Part shown: piece by piece, positions 45,601 to 60,600 of the stretch | Layout: the number at the start of each line of letters is the position of its first letter | Position numbering within the stretch: position 1 is the first letter of the stretch | Source: Atrichornis clamosus | Taxonomy: Eukaryota > Chordata > Aves > Passeriformes > Menuridae | Assembly (NCBI GenBank): GCA_013400975.1 | Contig: WBMZ01004660.1 | Coordinates: 24,089 to 88,088 of the forward strand | Length of the DNA: 64,000 nucleotides | Reading direction: 5' to 3' | Position numbers and translations under genes: made by a program | The notes under the pieces: generated by a model | Database searches by the model: none | Seen by the model: the letters and a program-made list of their open reading frames with translations, nothing else | What the model was told of the DNA's origin: nothing

Positions 45601-48600
45601 GAAGAGGTGGGAGGCAGAGCCGCGGCCCGAGTGGAGCATCCCGGCCGCGTTCTTCCCGGGGGAGGAGCCGGGCTCCTCCCCGTCACTGGGCACCACCAGC
45701 AGCTGCTCCCGCAGCGAGTACTCGGTGACGTTGTAGCTCTCCTCGCTGCAGGGCAGAGAACACACACGCTGCAGCCGTGGTGCCCGTCACGTCTGCCCGG
45801 AGGCAAACGCGCTCACAGACACCACACGTTTCACTCCACGGGAGGCACAGTTCTCCCGACACCTCACAGCTCCACGTGAGGCTTCTGCCTCTGGGTCTGG
45901 TGTGAAAACAAAGCCCCTGCTTCAGCTGGGTGGGTATTTCCACTGCTGCTCTGTGAACTAAACCCTGAGATGATCTGGGGATCTTTCTGAACAACAGCTT
46001 TGTGCACTCTCAGACGCTGGACACAGAAGACATGGAACCAATCCTGCTCAGGTGCTCTGGACCAGGCAAGGGAGGTGGGTTGGCTGGGGTTTGGGTTTTT
46101 TTGAGACAGGTGGATTTTGGTTTGTTTGGGTAGGTTTGTTTTGCTTTGTTTTTAAAGAAGTCAGTTCAGTATTTTAGTCTGAACAACTTCTGCTTATCCA
46201 AGGACAGAAGTGGCAATCCCAGCTGGGAATGCTGCCATCACCACCACCCATGAATCTTGCATCTGAAAAAGAAATGTGTCTATACATTCGTGCAATGAAT
46301 AATAAATGCATTTCTTACAAATTAATCAACTAGTCTGTACATGTGCACAGCTAATAGTAACTGCCTTTCTTACTAATTAATCAAGAGAGAAACTCCTTCC
46401 CACTCCTCACCTCCATCCCACAAAGCAGTTGGATCTGGCAGGACAGGGCAGCCCTCACCTTCTGCCTCCTGTGGCCACACACTGCTCTGTGCTGCCTTTG
46501 GTTACAGACCCCCTGGCCCGAGGCAACCCACGGGATGGCAGCTACCTGTGGGCAGGAAACACTCCCAGGCTGCTCTGACCCTCGGCAGGTAACATTCCCT
46601 GGCAGCTGTGACTTTGGGTCATTCCCAGGGTTTGAAGTCCAGCTGCATTCCAAGCCAGGCTCTCCCTGGAGAGCTGTTGAGATAGGCAGGATTGCTGTGG
46701 TATCCCCAGGGGACTGCAGGAAACTGTTCCATGGACATCCTCCAGACATACCAGCCTCTCTGGAGCTCCCCTGGAGCCCCTCAAAGCCCTCGGGATGTGC
46801 CTGGGGGGCTCCTGGGGAGCCTGGCTAAGGAGCCTCTTTAGCTGCACTTAACAAACGTTTCTTAGTGCCAGCGCTGTGCTGAACGGAGCTCGCAGCAGCT
46901 CCAGGTACTGAGCCAGGAACCAGCTCCCGGGTGCCAGGAGGGCACTGGGAATAAGGGGAGGCACTGGGCACCTCGGCCTGGGGGGCTGAAGAGGGAGAAA
47001 GCTGAAAACTCCTGCTGAAGGGAATCCGAACATGCGTTTCAGCTGAGCCCTGTGGTGTCAATAAAGCACTGCTTTCCTCCCACCCTTCACCTCATGCCCT
47101 CCTCCACCCCACAGCCACGTCTGCCCGGGCAGGACTGGGCTGGCCTTTCCTCAGGATCCAGCATCCTGTGCCCTGCTGGCACTGACTGCTCCTCTCAACA
47201 TTCATGCTTTCCAAGTATTAAGTCTTTTTTTAATGATTAAAAAAAAAAATCAAATCGTGCCTACACACAGCAGGGGCTACGGAGACACTGACAGCAGAAA
47301 CATTCCCAATAAACTAAAAGCCGGGCAGTAGGGAAAAGCAGATTTGTATCCCTCTCCAAAGCCTTGTGCACAATGAGACATCCCAAGTCCCCGTGTCCCC
47401 TCCTGGCCCAACCCCAGGGAGCAGCCCTGTGACTCCAGAGCCCTCTGGCTCCCTCCTCTGCAGGGCAGAGCTGCGGTTCCTGAGCAGGTCCTGCACAGAC
47501 AGCCAGGACAGGGCCAGGCAGTGGCTGCTGAGCTGGAGATGAGCTCTGGGTAAAGCCCAAACTGCTCAGAAATGGTTATTTTTAGCACGCAGTGAGGAGC
47601 GATGTTTTAGTGCAATGTTAAGAATCTGAAATTCAACTGCTCAAGGGAAACCGCAAACATTCAACCTCAACCAGCAACAAACATTTCTGTCCACTGCTGT
47701 GGTGCCACGGCAACGCTGTGGGTGGGAGCACAGCTCACCCAGAGCTCCACCACTGCTAAGGAGCTCTGTCACTTGGGCAGAGCGAGCTTCACCTCACGCG
47801 GGAGGCATGGAGGGGAATGGACATTCCTGCTGCTTTATCCTTCCCAAACATCTCTCTTTGCTAAGGCATCAAGAGTGAACTTTTCCATCCATTTGACAAT
47901 TTGGAATTCGAGTTCTGTTTGCCAAAAGTAAATCCTGTTTAACAAGCACTTACTCTTCAGTGGTAACTCCCGAGCTCATTCCACAGCCAGGACCACATTA
48001 AAAGTCCTTGTGGTTCAAGGACTGAACACAAAAGCAGTTTTATACTGGTGAAGCTCTTACCTCTTCTTCTTGGTGATGATGAGGACATCGTTGAAGAGGA
48101 AGAAGTACACCTGCTGCTTAGAGGTTCTTTTGGAAAAAAGTCCAGTGTCTTCTACATAGGCCGTCAGTTCGCCCCTTTTCACCAACCACCGTGACGAGGA
48201 AACCAATGGAAATGGCTGCAAGGCAAGAAACTCACATTTTAATCCTTCAAAATTAGGGAGTTTTTAGAAATTAGAGAACAGAGTATGCTGTATTTGGGAA
48301 AAATGCTTGAATAAACTCCAAGCTCAGAGACTGCAAACACAAAGAGGTTACCAAAGTCTAAGGGATTCCCATCATTCCTACAACACACAGGTAACAGCTG
48401 CAAATACCTGGGAATCGCTCGGGCACTTGTCATCACTGCTCATTGAAAATAAAAATGAACAGACCTGACTGGCCACACGTGGGATGGAACAGACTGTGAG
48501 ACCTCCTGAGAGCACGGAGTGCTCAGACTCCCAGAAAAGTCTGCAGGGTGAGACACAGCTCCTGAAGCCCGGGGGGACACGGAGTGACCTCGGCACTGAG

Positions 48601-51600
48601 GGGCCTGCTCAGGCACAGGTGACACTTCCTGGGCCAGTGCCAGCTGGGAAAGTCGGGCAGCTTTGCACAAACCCTCAGCCCCCTCGGGAGGCGCAGGTAC
48701 AACCCTCCCTCCTTCCTTCCTTCCCAGGTCGTTACCACACCACAGCTCTGACCTCAGCAGCGGGAGGGGAAGGTTTCCATGGCCTTGCTGCTCTCCTTAG
48801 GAGCTCCTGAGCTGTCTCAGCTACCTGTCAGGCTTTATTTAAGATGGATAATTAGGGATGCTACAGCTCCTCTCACTCTCCATCCAGCTCATGTGGAGCA
48901 GGAGCTCCCTTCTCTCGTGGGTGAGGACCAACACCTGCAGCGAAGTCACAGAGGACCCGAGCTGCCTGACGGGAAGACCTGGCTTTATTAATCCAAGTTA
49001 TTTCCAACTGCAGGAGACACAGAGATCACAGAAGGACCTTTAGTTTCCCTGGGCCAGGAAGATGGAGGGAGATGTGAGACTGTGTCCTGTCACACGGATC
49101 CTCTCAGGCTGCACCGCACAGACGCTCCAGGCAGACAAAGGTCCACACTAATGAACACAACTGCCTGGTTTTTGCCTCATTTAAGCACCTTTCACATGCT
49201 TTTAAAAAATATCCGTTCATGCAGTTTGTCAGCTGCCTTCCCCATTCTGCATGAGTTGGCTTTTTGTATCCATTAATCCCTTTATTGAGCCAACTCGAGC
49301 CTGCCTGTACCTGCTGAGCCAAACCCAACCCCTGCGCCGGGACTGAGACCTCGCTGCTGCAAGAACAGAACATTGACTCCCTAAAATAAATCCCCACAAC
49401 TTCTCTGGTGCAAAAGATGCTAGATTTAAGAATAAAAACTTCTGAAACTTAATTAAAAATTTCATTCTGGAGTTGAGCCATGTACAAAAGTAACACAAGA
49501 TTTGAGTTGCTTCCCTTGTGCTCCCATGAAAGTCTCCACAGTTACATCTGACAAAATAATAAACAAACCCCCCAAACACTCTGTGAGGCTGGGCAAGAAC
49601 AGAAATACTTTAACTAATTTATAATGGCTATAAAACAGAATTACAGTCCCATGATGATTGGTTTACAAGCAAAAAATACTTTAAAAAGTTCTATGTGAGG
49701 ATGAACAAAAAATTCCTCAAACTGCACTCCAAGTGAGTTCATTCCCATTTCCTAAGTGACTTTATTCCAGAGGCAGCTTGGTTTTAATTTTTCCTTAGTT
49801 GCCAAAGGAGCAAATCACACGCACAGTCCCTGCTGCAGAAAACACTCCCAGAACTGAGAAATGCACTTTAACCAAAGAGGGGCTTCCCTGCCCCGACGGG
49901 GCCTGACCCACTGCAGGGCTGGGGTTCGGATGCACAAAGGAAAAACCTCCCAGCAAAGCAGAGAAAGGCAAAGCCCCCAAAGCTGCTGCTGCTGCTGCCA
50001 TGGCACCAGCACGAGCTGCTCCTCACAGCGGGGACTGGGTCACCAGGGCTGCCCCAGGAGCCAGGAGGGACGGACAGGGACGGACGGGGACGGACAGGGC
50101 AAGGTGAGGGTCTCCAGACGCTGCAGGCACAGATCCCGAGGGGTTCCTGGGATCTGGCTCAGCCCCGACGCTGGGCTGGACTCGCCCAAGACTTGAGTCT
50201 GTAACTACCCGTCAGGAAATGCTCTGGTGTCACTTGCCCAGAAGTGTTTTATTTGTTGTTGCTGTAAGCAAATATTACCATCATCAACTTTTAGTCAAAG
50301 TTCGAGAATAAAAATACTTTAGGTAAGTTGAAAAATGTCTTTTTGGAGGCAGCATTTGCCCCAAGCCTGACCCAGAGCCTTCAAGAGCTGTGGTTTTAAA
50401 ACCATCACTCTCCACTCACTACATGTCTGATAATGAAACCATCTTCTCCCAAAAGAATCCTCATTGTGTAGCAGTGCCAGACATTTATTACAGAAATGGG
50501 ATTGCAGCAAACATTGAATAGAAAACAATAAATGTACTTGAAGATCAAGATCTTGGAAGTCCAATAAATCTCCCTTACCTGTGACTGGGTCTGCTGCTGT
50601 TTCCTACAGAAGACTGTACAGGATGTTTTTAAGAGAAACCTGTAATGTCCCACCCTTAAGGAGAAGGACAAACAACCCCAGGATCGGGTCCTGGCCTGGC
50701 AGTGTTTTCCCAGGCACACCTTTCCCATCAGGCACATGAGCACATCTCAGCACTGAGCAGCAGCGGCAGCCTTTGGCCTCTCTCCTAATGCCAGAATCTT
50801 CACAGCAGCTTTGTCCTTACAGCAAAGAATACTCTTAATTCAGTATTGATTCCAAATCTCCTGTGCTGTAGCATCACCTTCTACTAAAATGAAAATACTT
50901 GAGCCAAAGTTTTAATTTCTGTCCTGCCACAACAGATCATTGCTTTGCCAGAATCACTGGGGATGTGACGATGCTGGGAAAGTGAACAGTGAAACTGTCT
51001 CGATGACAATGGTCAGAAATATCCTCGTCCTACCTTGATTTTGAATTCCAGCTGGGAGTTGATCGTGTACATCATCTCCGTCCTCTCCATCTTGCGGGCG
51101 CCCTCGTTGCACAGACGCACGAGCTGCAAACCAGGCCTGGGCTCAGCTGGGCTCCAGCCTCCCCCCCGAACTGCTGGGCCCTTAGCAAAGGCACTTCTGG
51201 GGGCACAAAGCCTCCCCCGCAGTGGCACCTCCGCGCGGGTCCCTGCGTGGTGCGTCCAGGGCCCCAGGGAGCAGGGCTGGCCCCACGCCCGGCCCTGCGG
51301 CTGCACCGCCCCGTCCCGAGCTCCCCTCACGCCCGTGATCCCACAGGGCCCTGGTAATCAGTGATTCTCCAGGGGGCAAAGGTCCAGCCAAGCTCCGGCT
51401 GAGCAGGGCCACAGTGCTCTGACCAGGTTAATGATCAGCCCCAAACACACGCCCTCCTCCCAGCTGGATGAACTGGGACTGCTCCCACACAAACCTGGAA
51501 CCACCACAGCACCACCCGCTTGGTTACTCTCTTCCCAAGTAACAACCCCTGATTCTGCATAAACCCAACCCCCAGTGGCCTTTCTCAAATACAGCAATGT

Positions 51601-54600
51601 AGAGCTTTTATGCTTCAGTGCTCTTCATGCCTGCATTATTTATGCATGGAGAACATCCATTTTTCCCTTGAAGTACACAGGAATGTTCAAGGCCCAAGGT
51701 AACGTCCAGCCCCAATAGGCAGAGAAGAACACCCAGTGCTTCTCATCTGACATCAGTCCAGGATACACTAAGGTTCCTGAAATTCTGAGATCCTGGGAGG
51801 CAAAAAGCCATGCAGTCCTTAGATCCTGAGGTTTTAGGTTTTCTGGCAGGAAACACAATAAATCTGTCCAACTACACAATGCAATGGGTGAACAGGATGA
51901 GCAATAAATATGAAAATTAATTCTCAAGGGGCAAACAAACACCCAAAGCAACCACTTCTCCAGTGGGTTTATGAAATGACAGAGGTATGGAGGGCAATTC
52001 AGGAAGGAAAACAGCTAAAGCAGGAAAAATTCTGCATCCAGATGGAGCACTGGAGAACGTACCTTGCTGACTTCCTTCAGAGCCTGCTTGCAGTTCTCGT
52101 ATTTTGCTGAATCCTTGGGGGTTTTCTGGCAAATAGTCTGAAATAAAACACCAGTTACTTCAGAGGACCCCACAGCACAGACTGGAGCCCACAGGGATGT
52201 CCCATCTTATCCAAGAGCTGAATCACAGCTGGGGACTGGGATAAAGAGGGAACTCTGATCCCTTGGTCACACTAAGGAATGCCTCCCTGCAAAGGCCTTG
52301 GGAGCAAAGTGATGCTTTGCACCTCTCAAGACAAGGTTTACACAACCATCTCCAAACAACAAACAAAACTGAAAGAGTGCGAAATAAAATGCTTGGTTTG
52401 CTTGTTTAGGTTATTTCAGCCAAAGAGTGGAAAGGAGGTGAAGGAAGAAAAAACCCAAGGAGGAGGAGGCACCCCCAGTGACCCACTGCAGGAATACTGG
52501 ATTATTATTCCATTTTTTACTGCAGAGAAGAGAGAATTCAATGTCCATGAATGAACTAACTGTCCAGGTGATCAAATTAATCAGTGCCCAGTCTGAAAAT
52601 ATACAGAACAAAATGACCAGTCCTGTTTCTGGCTCCTACCAGTGCTGCAATCCTGGATCACAATCTGCACTACTGCTGGTGGTCCAGCTCCTCATTTAGT
52701 TCTGGCACCTCAACTGAGATACCAGGAGTCCTGGTGGGAACCCTGCCTCACAAACACTCTCTGGCACTTCCATCACACTCCCCGAGCCCCTGCTGACAGC
52801 ACAGGCGGGGACAGCTCAGTGCCACTCACACACAGCTCCCTCGGGAATGGAGCCCATCCTTCAGCTCTTAACATCCCTGTTCCCAAAAGTGCTCCCTGCC
52901 AAAGGGCCCTCAGCCAGCCCACAGACAGCAGCCCTTGTTTTATAGCTGCAGGGCTCATTTCAGTCCTAGCACCACACACGATTTCTGTGCTGGCTCCTCC
53001 TGGGTTTCAGAACTGTTTTGACCCTTTACTGTGCAATTTTCCTATTAGAGTGTCCAAATATTTAACTTGTGAATGGGGGATCAGGAGCAGGAGGGCCCAG
53101 TCCCAGTCAGCAAACAAATGCAGCAGGACTGCATAACCCACAGCCCTGGACTGGATAAGGGAGAAGCTCTGAAGAGACCGGAGTGGGCCAGGAACTGGAT
53201 ATGAGGGAGTGTTAACCCTGAAAGAACGTGCAGCAAGGAAACAGAGGGAAATAGCTGTTCTCACATCCATCAGCAGGGGCAGACGAGTGACTCTCTGCAT
53301 GGGGAGGATGAGGAAGGAGATCATGGGTAAATTCCGGCAATCCTCGTGGGACTCGATCCGGGACAACACCTCCTTAAACGCTGGATTTGTGGCTCTGGGG
53401 AGAAAGAGGGACAGAGAATGAAGCTATGTTTTACCAAGGCATCGTGCAAGTTGCTAAATTTTAAATAAAGCATTACTTTATTAACAGGGAAGTGTGATTG
53501 CAGGAGTCAGACCACCCAAGCCTTTGGCTTTATCCCTTCAGACCCAGCCCAGCACTGACACCGAAGCTCAGCTGTGCCAGCCCTGGCCCTGGGGGCAGAC
53601 TCAGGTGTGCCACACCGGGCCCCCGTCACACCGTGTGCACTGAACTGCTGAAGGAAGGGGATGCGAGCCATGGCCTCCAGCAGGACGGGGCTGTGCAGCC
53701 AGCAGAGCTCCCACGGCCCCTTCCCTGGGGGCAGGTGCCCACCAGGGACAGCCCAGCCCAGTCTGTCAGCGCACGCCTGGGGTGAGCCACAGGTTTGGCA
53801 GCAAATCCCACAGGCTGCTCCTGCCTCCCCCTGCCAGGCGGGGTCCCGGATCCCATTCCTGCCCCCGCTCACAGCAGCCTCTGCAGGGTTCTCTGCTGGT
53901 AGACCTCGTTGGTGCAGTACTTGACGTAGGGGTCGAAGGTGGAGCCCGCGTGTTTCCCCACGATGTCGCTGATGTCCTCGATGAAGATGCTGTTCTGGTG
54001 CCTTGCCTCGAGTTCCTCAAAGAACCTGTGGGGAAACAATCAACTGCTCACCTTTACAAACAAACAGCATCTTTCTCTCACGCCGTTCACCTGACGCAAC
54101 CCACGGCTTTATTAACTGATGGCAAGTGGCCTGGTTTGTGACAGGGTGGGATCACCCCTCTCCTGGCAGGGCACAGGCCCTGGTGTCCCCTGGCAGCTCA
54201 ACAGCAGCGCTGGCAGAGGCACTTCCCACTCTGCCAGAACCCAAACAGCATCACTGAGCTCGTCAGACCAGAATTTCCAGAAATGGGCTTGGGAAAGAAA
54301 TGAAACTACTTCAAACACATTAACACATTTCCTCTTGCAACTAAAGGCAGCACAACACCTCAAGTGCTCGATGAAATAAAGGTTTGTGTGGCTGCTGAGC
54401 CAAGGACAGAAGCCATGTGGTGGTGGAGCAGGACATCCTCCAATCCTCCACTGGAACCACAGACGGGAAACACTGAAAATGGGCACAGAACCCAAAATCC
54501 TGAGCCAGCTCCTCCCTTTACCATGCCTGTCCTGACGACTTCCCTGTTGTCCATGCTCTGTCCCACATGTCTCACACGCTCTTTGGCCTCTGGAAACTTC

Positions 54601-57600
54601 CCACTCCTTTCTGCACTCCCAGCATTCCCAAAGCCTTGATTTCCATGATGCTCACTAGAAACCCCCCCGTGTGGGGTGTAAGAGCTCACACAGCTCAGCT
54701 CTGCAGCTCACTCCTCACACGTGTGAAGCTGCTGACAGCCTCTCACCAGTGCTGGCAGCAGCTTTTGGACATCAGCATTCACTGCAAGAATCCTCAACGC
54801 CCCGAAGTCAACGAGCTCATAAAAAATTCCCGCATAGCACAGAAAACATTAAGGGAATACTTGGAACACATGATCTCAGCCTTTTCATCCATTTTTTTCA
54901 GCACTAACACTGGCTCTTTGAATCTGTCACCTCTTTTCAGGTGTGCCACCGACGTTCTCCACAGCTTGTTTTACAAACACACCTCAAACGTGTGAGAGGA
55001 GAACAGGATGAACAGCAGCTCATCATCCACGTGTGCAGCAACAGGGCTTAACTAAATTAAGGCATTTTCCAGGAGTGCTTCAAAGCAGCTGCTGCGTTGA
55101 GTGGCTGCCAGGCTCTCAGGGGGTCCGTCAGAGCCACGACAATCAAGGGGGTTTTGGTGTGGTTTTGGGTTCAGTTTGGTTTGGTTAAGTTCTGACCCAG
55201 AAACTGCAGATGGACTGGCTGATAAGCAGGACTCTGCCTGCAAGTGCTGAGCACAATTAGTTAAGGCAGAGTCCTCCAGCACCCTCCTGTCTCCCACCCA
55301 GCCTCTTCCAAGGCACAGCACATTTCAAGTTGCCACAGACCTGTCCCCGTGCTGTGGATTTGGGGTTTAGTGTCGGGACCATCCCACTCACTGCTCTGAG
55401 AGCTCCAGCACACAGGGACACACCCTGAGTCCCCTGCAGTGTCACTGGAGTCCACAAAGGAAAAAAAAAAAAGAAATTAAATTATAAAGAGCCCTAAAGT
55501 CACCGAGCCTGCAGTATCTCAGGAGCCATGGAAGATCCCCACTGCTGACTGGGAACTGCCACCCTGGGATTTGTTTCTCTCTGCTCAGACAGGTTTACAG
55601 CTGGAGAGCCTCCCACTGCTGCCAAGTCACTTTGCTCAGGAAACGAGGAAATCCAGCATTTCCTGCTGCGTTATGGCACACTGACAAGGTGTTGGACCCT
55701 GCTGGGCCACAACTTCCACCTTTACGATTTATCTAGTGCTTCATCAGTGACATCATCAGAGACAGTCACTGTAAGAACTGTAAAGATCTGGGAGAGAAGA
55801 AGACTTAAAAAAAAAAAAAAGAAAAAAGGGAAAAGAGGGACAAAGAGGAGCAGCACATTCAAGATCCATCCCCCCAACGTGTCCTGTAAGGAAATCCTGC
55901 ATCCAAGTTTGAATCAGAAGTTGTGGTTTTCCACATCCTATGTGCTAATTATTAGACACAATCAGTGAACCAGACATTATAAACCCTCTCACTTAAAATT
56001 TTAGGACAGATTCTACCATAAAGCTCAGGACTGAGGGCTGGAATTCAATTCAACCAACGAGGAATTTGCTGTGATGTGTGCAGCTTTTCCTGCTGAACAC
56101 CAGAAGGATTTATTTCCAACATCTCGTTCTGCTAAATCCCGAACTTTCCTGGTTGAAGCTAGATCCAGTTAGGCGGAAGTCAAACAGCAGCACAGTACAG
56201 GATTTGCTCTCCCTCACTGCCCGCATGCTGTTCAGAAGAGCCATCCGATCTGCAACGCTCCGGAAGGCTGAAGGCCAAACTCAGAGATGCAGGCCTGGCT
56301 GCCCGGCGCTGCCGACGTCCCCAGGCACAGACACAGCTCTGCAGCGGCCGCGAGTGCGCTGCAGCTCCGGCCCCTGCAGCTCCTGCCCCTGCAGCTCCTG
56401 CCCCGGCAGCTCCTGCCCCTGCAGCTCCGGCCCCTGCAGCTCCTGCCCCCCCAGCTCCGGCCCCTGCAGCTCCGGCCCCTGCAGCTCCGGCCCCTGCAGC
56501 TCCTGCCCCGGCAGCTCCTGCCCCTGCAGCTCCGGCCCCTGCAGCTCCGGCCCACCCGAGAGAACTTCAGCCAGGGGTAACACACATTTCTGATCGACTT
56601 CTCCACACCCCAGTCTTCTCATCAGGAGCAGAATCTGAACATCTGCAATACTATTGTTATTTGGGGAAGGGGAGGGCGATCTGAAATAGTACAAATGGAA
56701 AAATAGACTTATTTCCATAGAATTTCTATGCTGAATCAGAATCAATTTTGACCCAAAAAAATGGCTGGAGAGGGAGTGATTGAAGCACAGGACTGAAATG
56801 AGTGAGTTTGTTTGGTGAGTTCCCCCAATGTTAAAGATGGCAACCAACACATGCCTACACATACAAATTCAATGCCAAACCCTGCAAACCAGCAGCCCAA
56901 AAAACCCCTTTTACTGGGCAATATCCATGGAGCAGCTACAGAGCCAAACAAGGAAAAACTGACCCTGCAGCCTGTTTGTTCCTGCTGTAACTGGACCAAC
57001 TCTGGGCCAGCCCACACCCCAGGGCCTGTCCCTCTGCTGAGCCACTTGCCTTTCCAGCTATTTATAGAGCTCTGGCAGAAACCCAGAGCAACGCAAAGGC
57101 CACAGCAGCCCTGCCAAGATATCCTGTTGCAGAGAGAGTCCCCAGGCAGCAGGAAGGTGCCCACAGCACCCGGTCAGTGGCGAGCCCTGCAGGACAACCG
57201 ATGACCGAAGTCCAGTCAGCCAAGAAATGCACCCAGAGAGACACTCTGGGACAACAAAATGGGGATCTCTGTGGTAAGTTATGAACCCATCACAACAGCA
57301 GTCATGGTCAAGTCCCTCCCATGCTGGGCAAAGTGGTGACTTTCACACCACTGAGAGGGGGGTGCTGCTGCCTGGCCCCTCTTGCCTGTCCCAATGAACT
57401 TATGGACCGTTCTGCAAAGCCTCCCTGCACCAGTGCCCAGGCACAGGGGGGATTGTTGGGGTGTCTGTGCAGGGCCAGGAGCTGGCCTGGATAATCCTAA
57501 TGGGTCTCTTCCAACTTAGGATATTCTGTGATTCTATGGTTAAGACACAGAGTTTAAAACCAGTTAGAACCTGTTAAAATATCTTTGTTAGGGTCTTTTT

Positions 57601-60600
57601 CTGCTAATGCTGATCTGGTATCACATAAACATTTGCCTTTTGTTGCCCTAATGGCAGAGAGAGGCACAAATGCTAAGGCTCTCCTTTCTCCTATAAACTT
57701 GGAGATTAGACCTTCCAGACCAATTGTGCTTCAAGACATTTCCCTAATTGCCCTGTAAGTCCTCTTTCCCCAGACAGGCTCCTGGGGAGCTGTGGCCTCT
57801 CCGGCCCCATGTCCCGACCCCAAAGCCGCTGTCTCAGACTGCATTCCTGACTCAGCTGTTCCCTGGCATCCCCACCAGCCCAGTCCAACAGCTCTGACCC
57901 ACACTGCCCCTCTGTGAGTTTGGGTTCCAGCACTTCTGAGCTCCCCGGCACACAGGGGCCAATAAAACATTCCAGCTTTCTGAAGCCACCTTCCAAGAGG
58001 TTTCCATAAACACACACAGCATGTGCTGCACAGATTGTTCATCTCTCCTCTCCTTTGTCAGAGGCATTCCAGGGAGCTCCCAAAAGCAGAGAGGTCTCTG
58101 TTCTCTGCATTCTGCTTCCAACAAAGGCAGCTTTGTTCCCTCAGGAATGGCCCTATCTTGGCATTGCTGGAGGGTTTCCATTACACATGTTCCAAGTCAG
58201 AGTTCCTAGATAGAAGCTTTAAGCAATTTTGACTAAAGGTTTTTATAAAGTATTTTTATCAGCTCAGGTTCTTCAGCTCACTACACTTTTCTCTGAGCAA
58301 CCAAAGCCACTGGTAACTACATTCATACTCAGGTTTTACACTTTCAAGTAAAGGCTGCTTAAAACGCAGCAGAATGGGACAGATGCTCCATCTGTAATCC
58401 AAGGGTGGATTTTATTACCTTGAAAGACCTTGAAAATGGAAAGCAATTGTTTGGAGATATCGAGAAAGAGGCTTCTGGTTTAAAACCACTTCCATTATTT
58501 ACACAAATGATTTTGGTCAAAGCCAGCACAAAGTTTTGTTACAGTTTAACAGTACTGCAAAACTCGAGGAAGAAAATGTATTTTCATTTAAGTTTTAAAA
58601 GGAGTTATGACTTCTCATTTTGCCCCAAGTTATAAAAACCCAAGTTCTTAAGCCATGAGACTTCACAGACAAGAAAGAATAAGATTATAATTCTAGGCTA
58701 GTGTGGTATTTTTCCATTCTTTTTTTTCCTCCCCATCCTACTTCCTTTGAAGACCATTAATCAAAAGGATTGTAAAAGTTCCCCTAAAGTACTGGTCTCC
58801 CCACCCCCACTGTGCTTTACTTTTACAACTCACACTTCATGTGAGGAGAAGCCTTTAGAAGGACTTTTCCTTGAAAATAAAGACTTTGATCACGTGCACA
58901 CCCTGACACCACTGCTGTCACACAGCCCATTCCTGGGGTGGCCCTGGGGCCACACAACACCCAACCTGTGGGAAAAGACCTCGACTGTAAGGGAAAAGGG
59001 AGGAGGGGAGGGAGGAAGGAAGGAAGGTACCCAGCCAAACCCAAATATACCCCTGCTTTATAGCTCCTAAATTGGATTTGCACTTGACACAACACGTCAG
59101 CCTCCATGAAACAGCATCGTGTCACTGCATAAACTTCACAAGACAAAGTCAAACTGCTGCCCAACAGATGTCAAACCCCACAGACTTTGTGGTGTCTCAG
59201 AGAAAAAAGTCAAGAAACAACTTTACTGTGACTGGGAACACAGAACTTCACAAGTTCCACAAAGGTAAATGAGGGTTTAGTGCTAAAGAATTCAGAACTT
59301 CACAATTTCTACAAAAAGGGTAATTTCTACAAAGGGGACAAAAGAAAGGGGAATAAAATGTAAAAATATTCAAATTCCTTATTCAACCCTCAGTCCCCTT
59401 TCCGAAAGGAGGCCAATGTGTCTCTGTTCCACAGCTAAAGGGATCCATGTAAAACTGCAGAGCTGAGATCACTCAGCACCTTCACCAGGCCACGTGCATC
59501 CTTCAGCCTCTGTGCTTAGCTTCAAACTGGGAAGCAGGGACAAGAAAAGCAACACAGACATTTTCATGGTTTAGTTGTGTAGCCCACATTAATCCACCTG
59601 CTGCTGTTGCTGCTGTGAACCAGGCTGGGAGAACAAATTACAACAGAGCAAAGCCTAATTAAGCAACTTTTTGGAAGAGAGTTTGAAGTACTCTGAGTGC
59701 ACATGCGTATGTCCTGGATTAAATAACATCGGCAGTAATTACCAGTCATAAACAAGACTTTTCAGCATTTGTACCATGTAAGAACCGCCATTTCCTCTTC
59801 TCCAGGCACTCTCTGCAGTGTGCCTGTTTTGCTCACTACTTTGTACAGAAGAAACTCGCCCAAAAGCAGCAGCAGAGCAGCTCATCCCTGTGCCAGCACA
59901 GCCAGGCCCTGCTGTGAGGGGCTAACACAGGAATGCCACAGTCCCAGAGCACAGCCAGTCCCTGGGGCAGCACCCCCTGCCTCACCTGGCTCAGGAAACG
60001 CAGCGGGAGCTCTTCAGGGCAAGTAGGAACCTCTGCTCCACTCTGACCAGGCTACCGAGGCAGACTAAGCTTTACCTGACGCTCTGCAATGACAGGTCTG
60101 AACGCCTGAGGGACCAGCATTCAGCTCACAGCTGTTCAGGTTTGAAGGATGCTGACTTCACTACAATGCACTCTGCACTTTCCTTCCCTCCCCACTTCCA
60201 GAGACACGAACCGCAGGCCAGCCCCACTACAGGTGAGCCCAGAGTGGCCAGGTGAGGCTCCCACAGCTCTGTGCATGTCTCTCTGCTTGTGTTTTCCATC
60301 TTCAAACAGCGGGAGTTTTGGAACAAATGCTCACCCTAAAACGGTTACTTCAGCTTCCAACAAGAAACCTGCAGTCATGTTGAAGGATGTACAATTCTTT
60401 TAAACACAGAAATGCTATACTTACTTTTTGCTGGCTTCATAAACATCCGTGATGTTGGAGAAGAGGTGGTGGCTCTCTGTTTTGGTCATTGTGAGGCTCA
60501 GTTCCCTGGAATTTTTAAACATCCGGATCAGAATCTCCAAGCTCAGCAAATAAGAGTGCTCAGAAGATATCACTTCAAATATTGCCTGCAAAGTGGAGAG

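Larger units (their letters stand above)
54026..60424 (-). other. ARHGEF26: ARHGEF26 intron (6.4 kb)
   Basis: Contains A-rich runs near 55459-55471 and 55807-55820, the 15-bp minisatellite at 56361-56555, a CR1 copy at 57446-57540 and a purine-rich tract at 58989-59027. No exon-like open frame with matched splice sites was found. Confidence 0.75.

Noticed and set aside
56078..56593. Cys/Ser/Pro-rich protein gene
   Set aside because: The pattern is the translation of a 15-bp minisatellite inside an ARHGEF26 intron and is equally open on the other strand.
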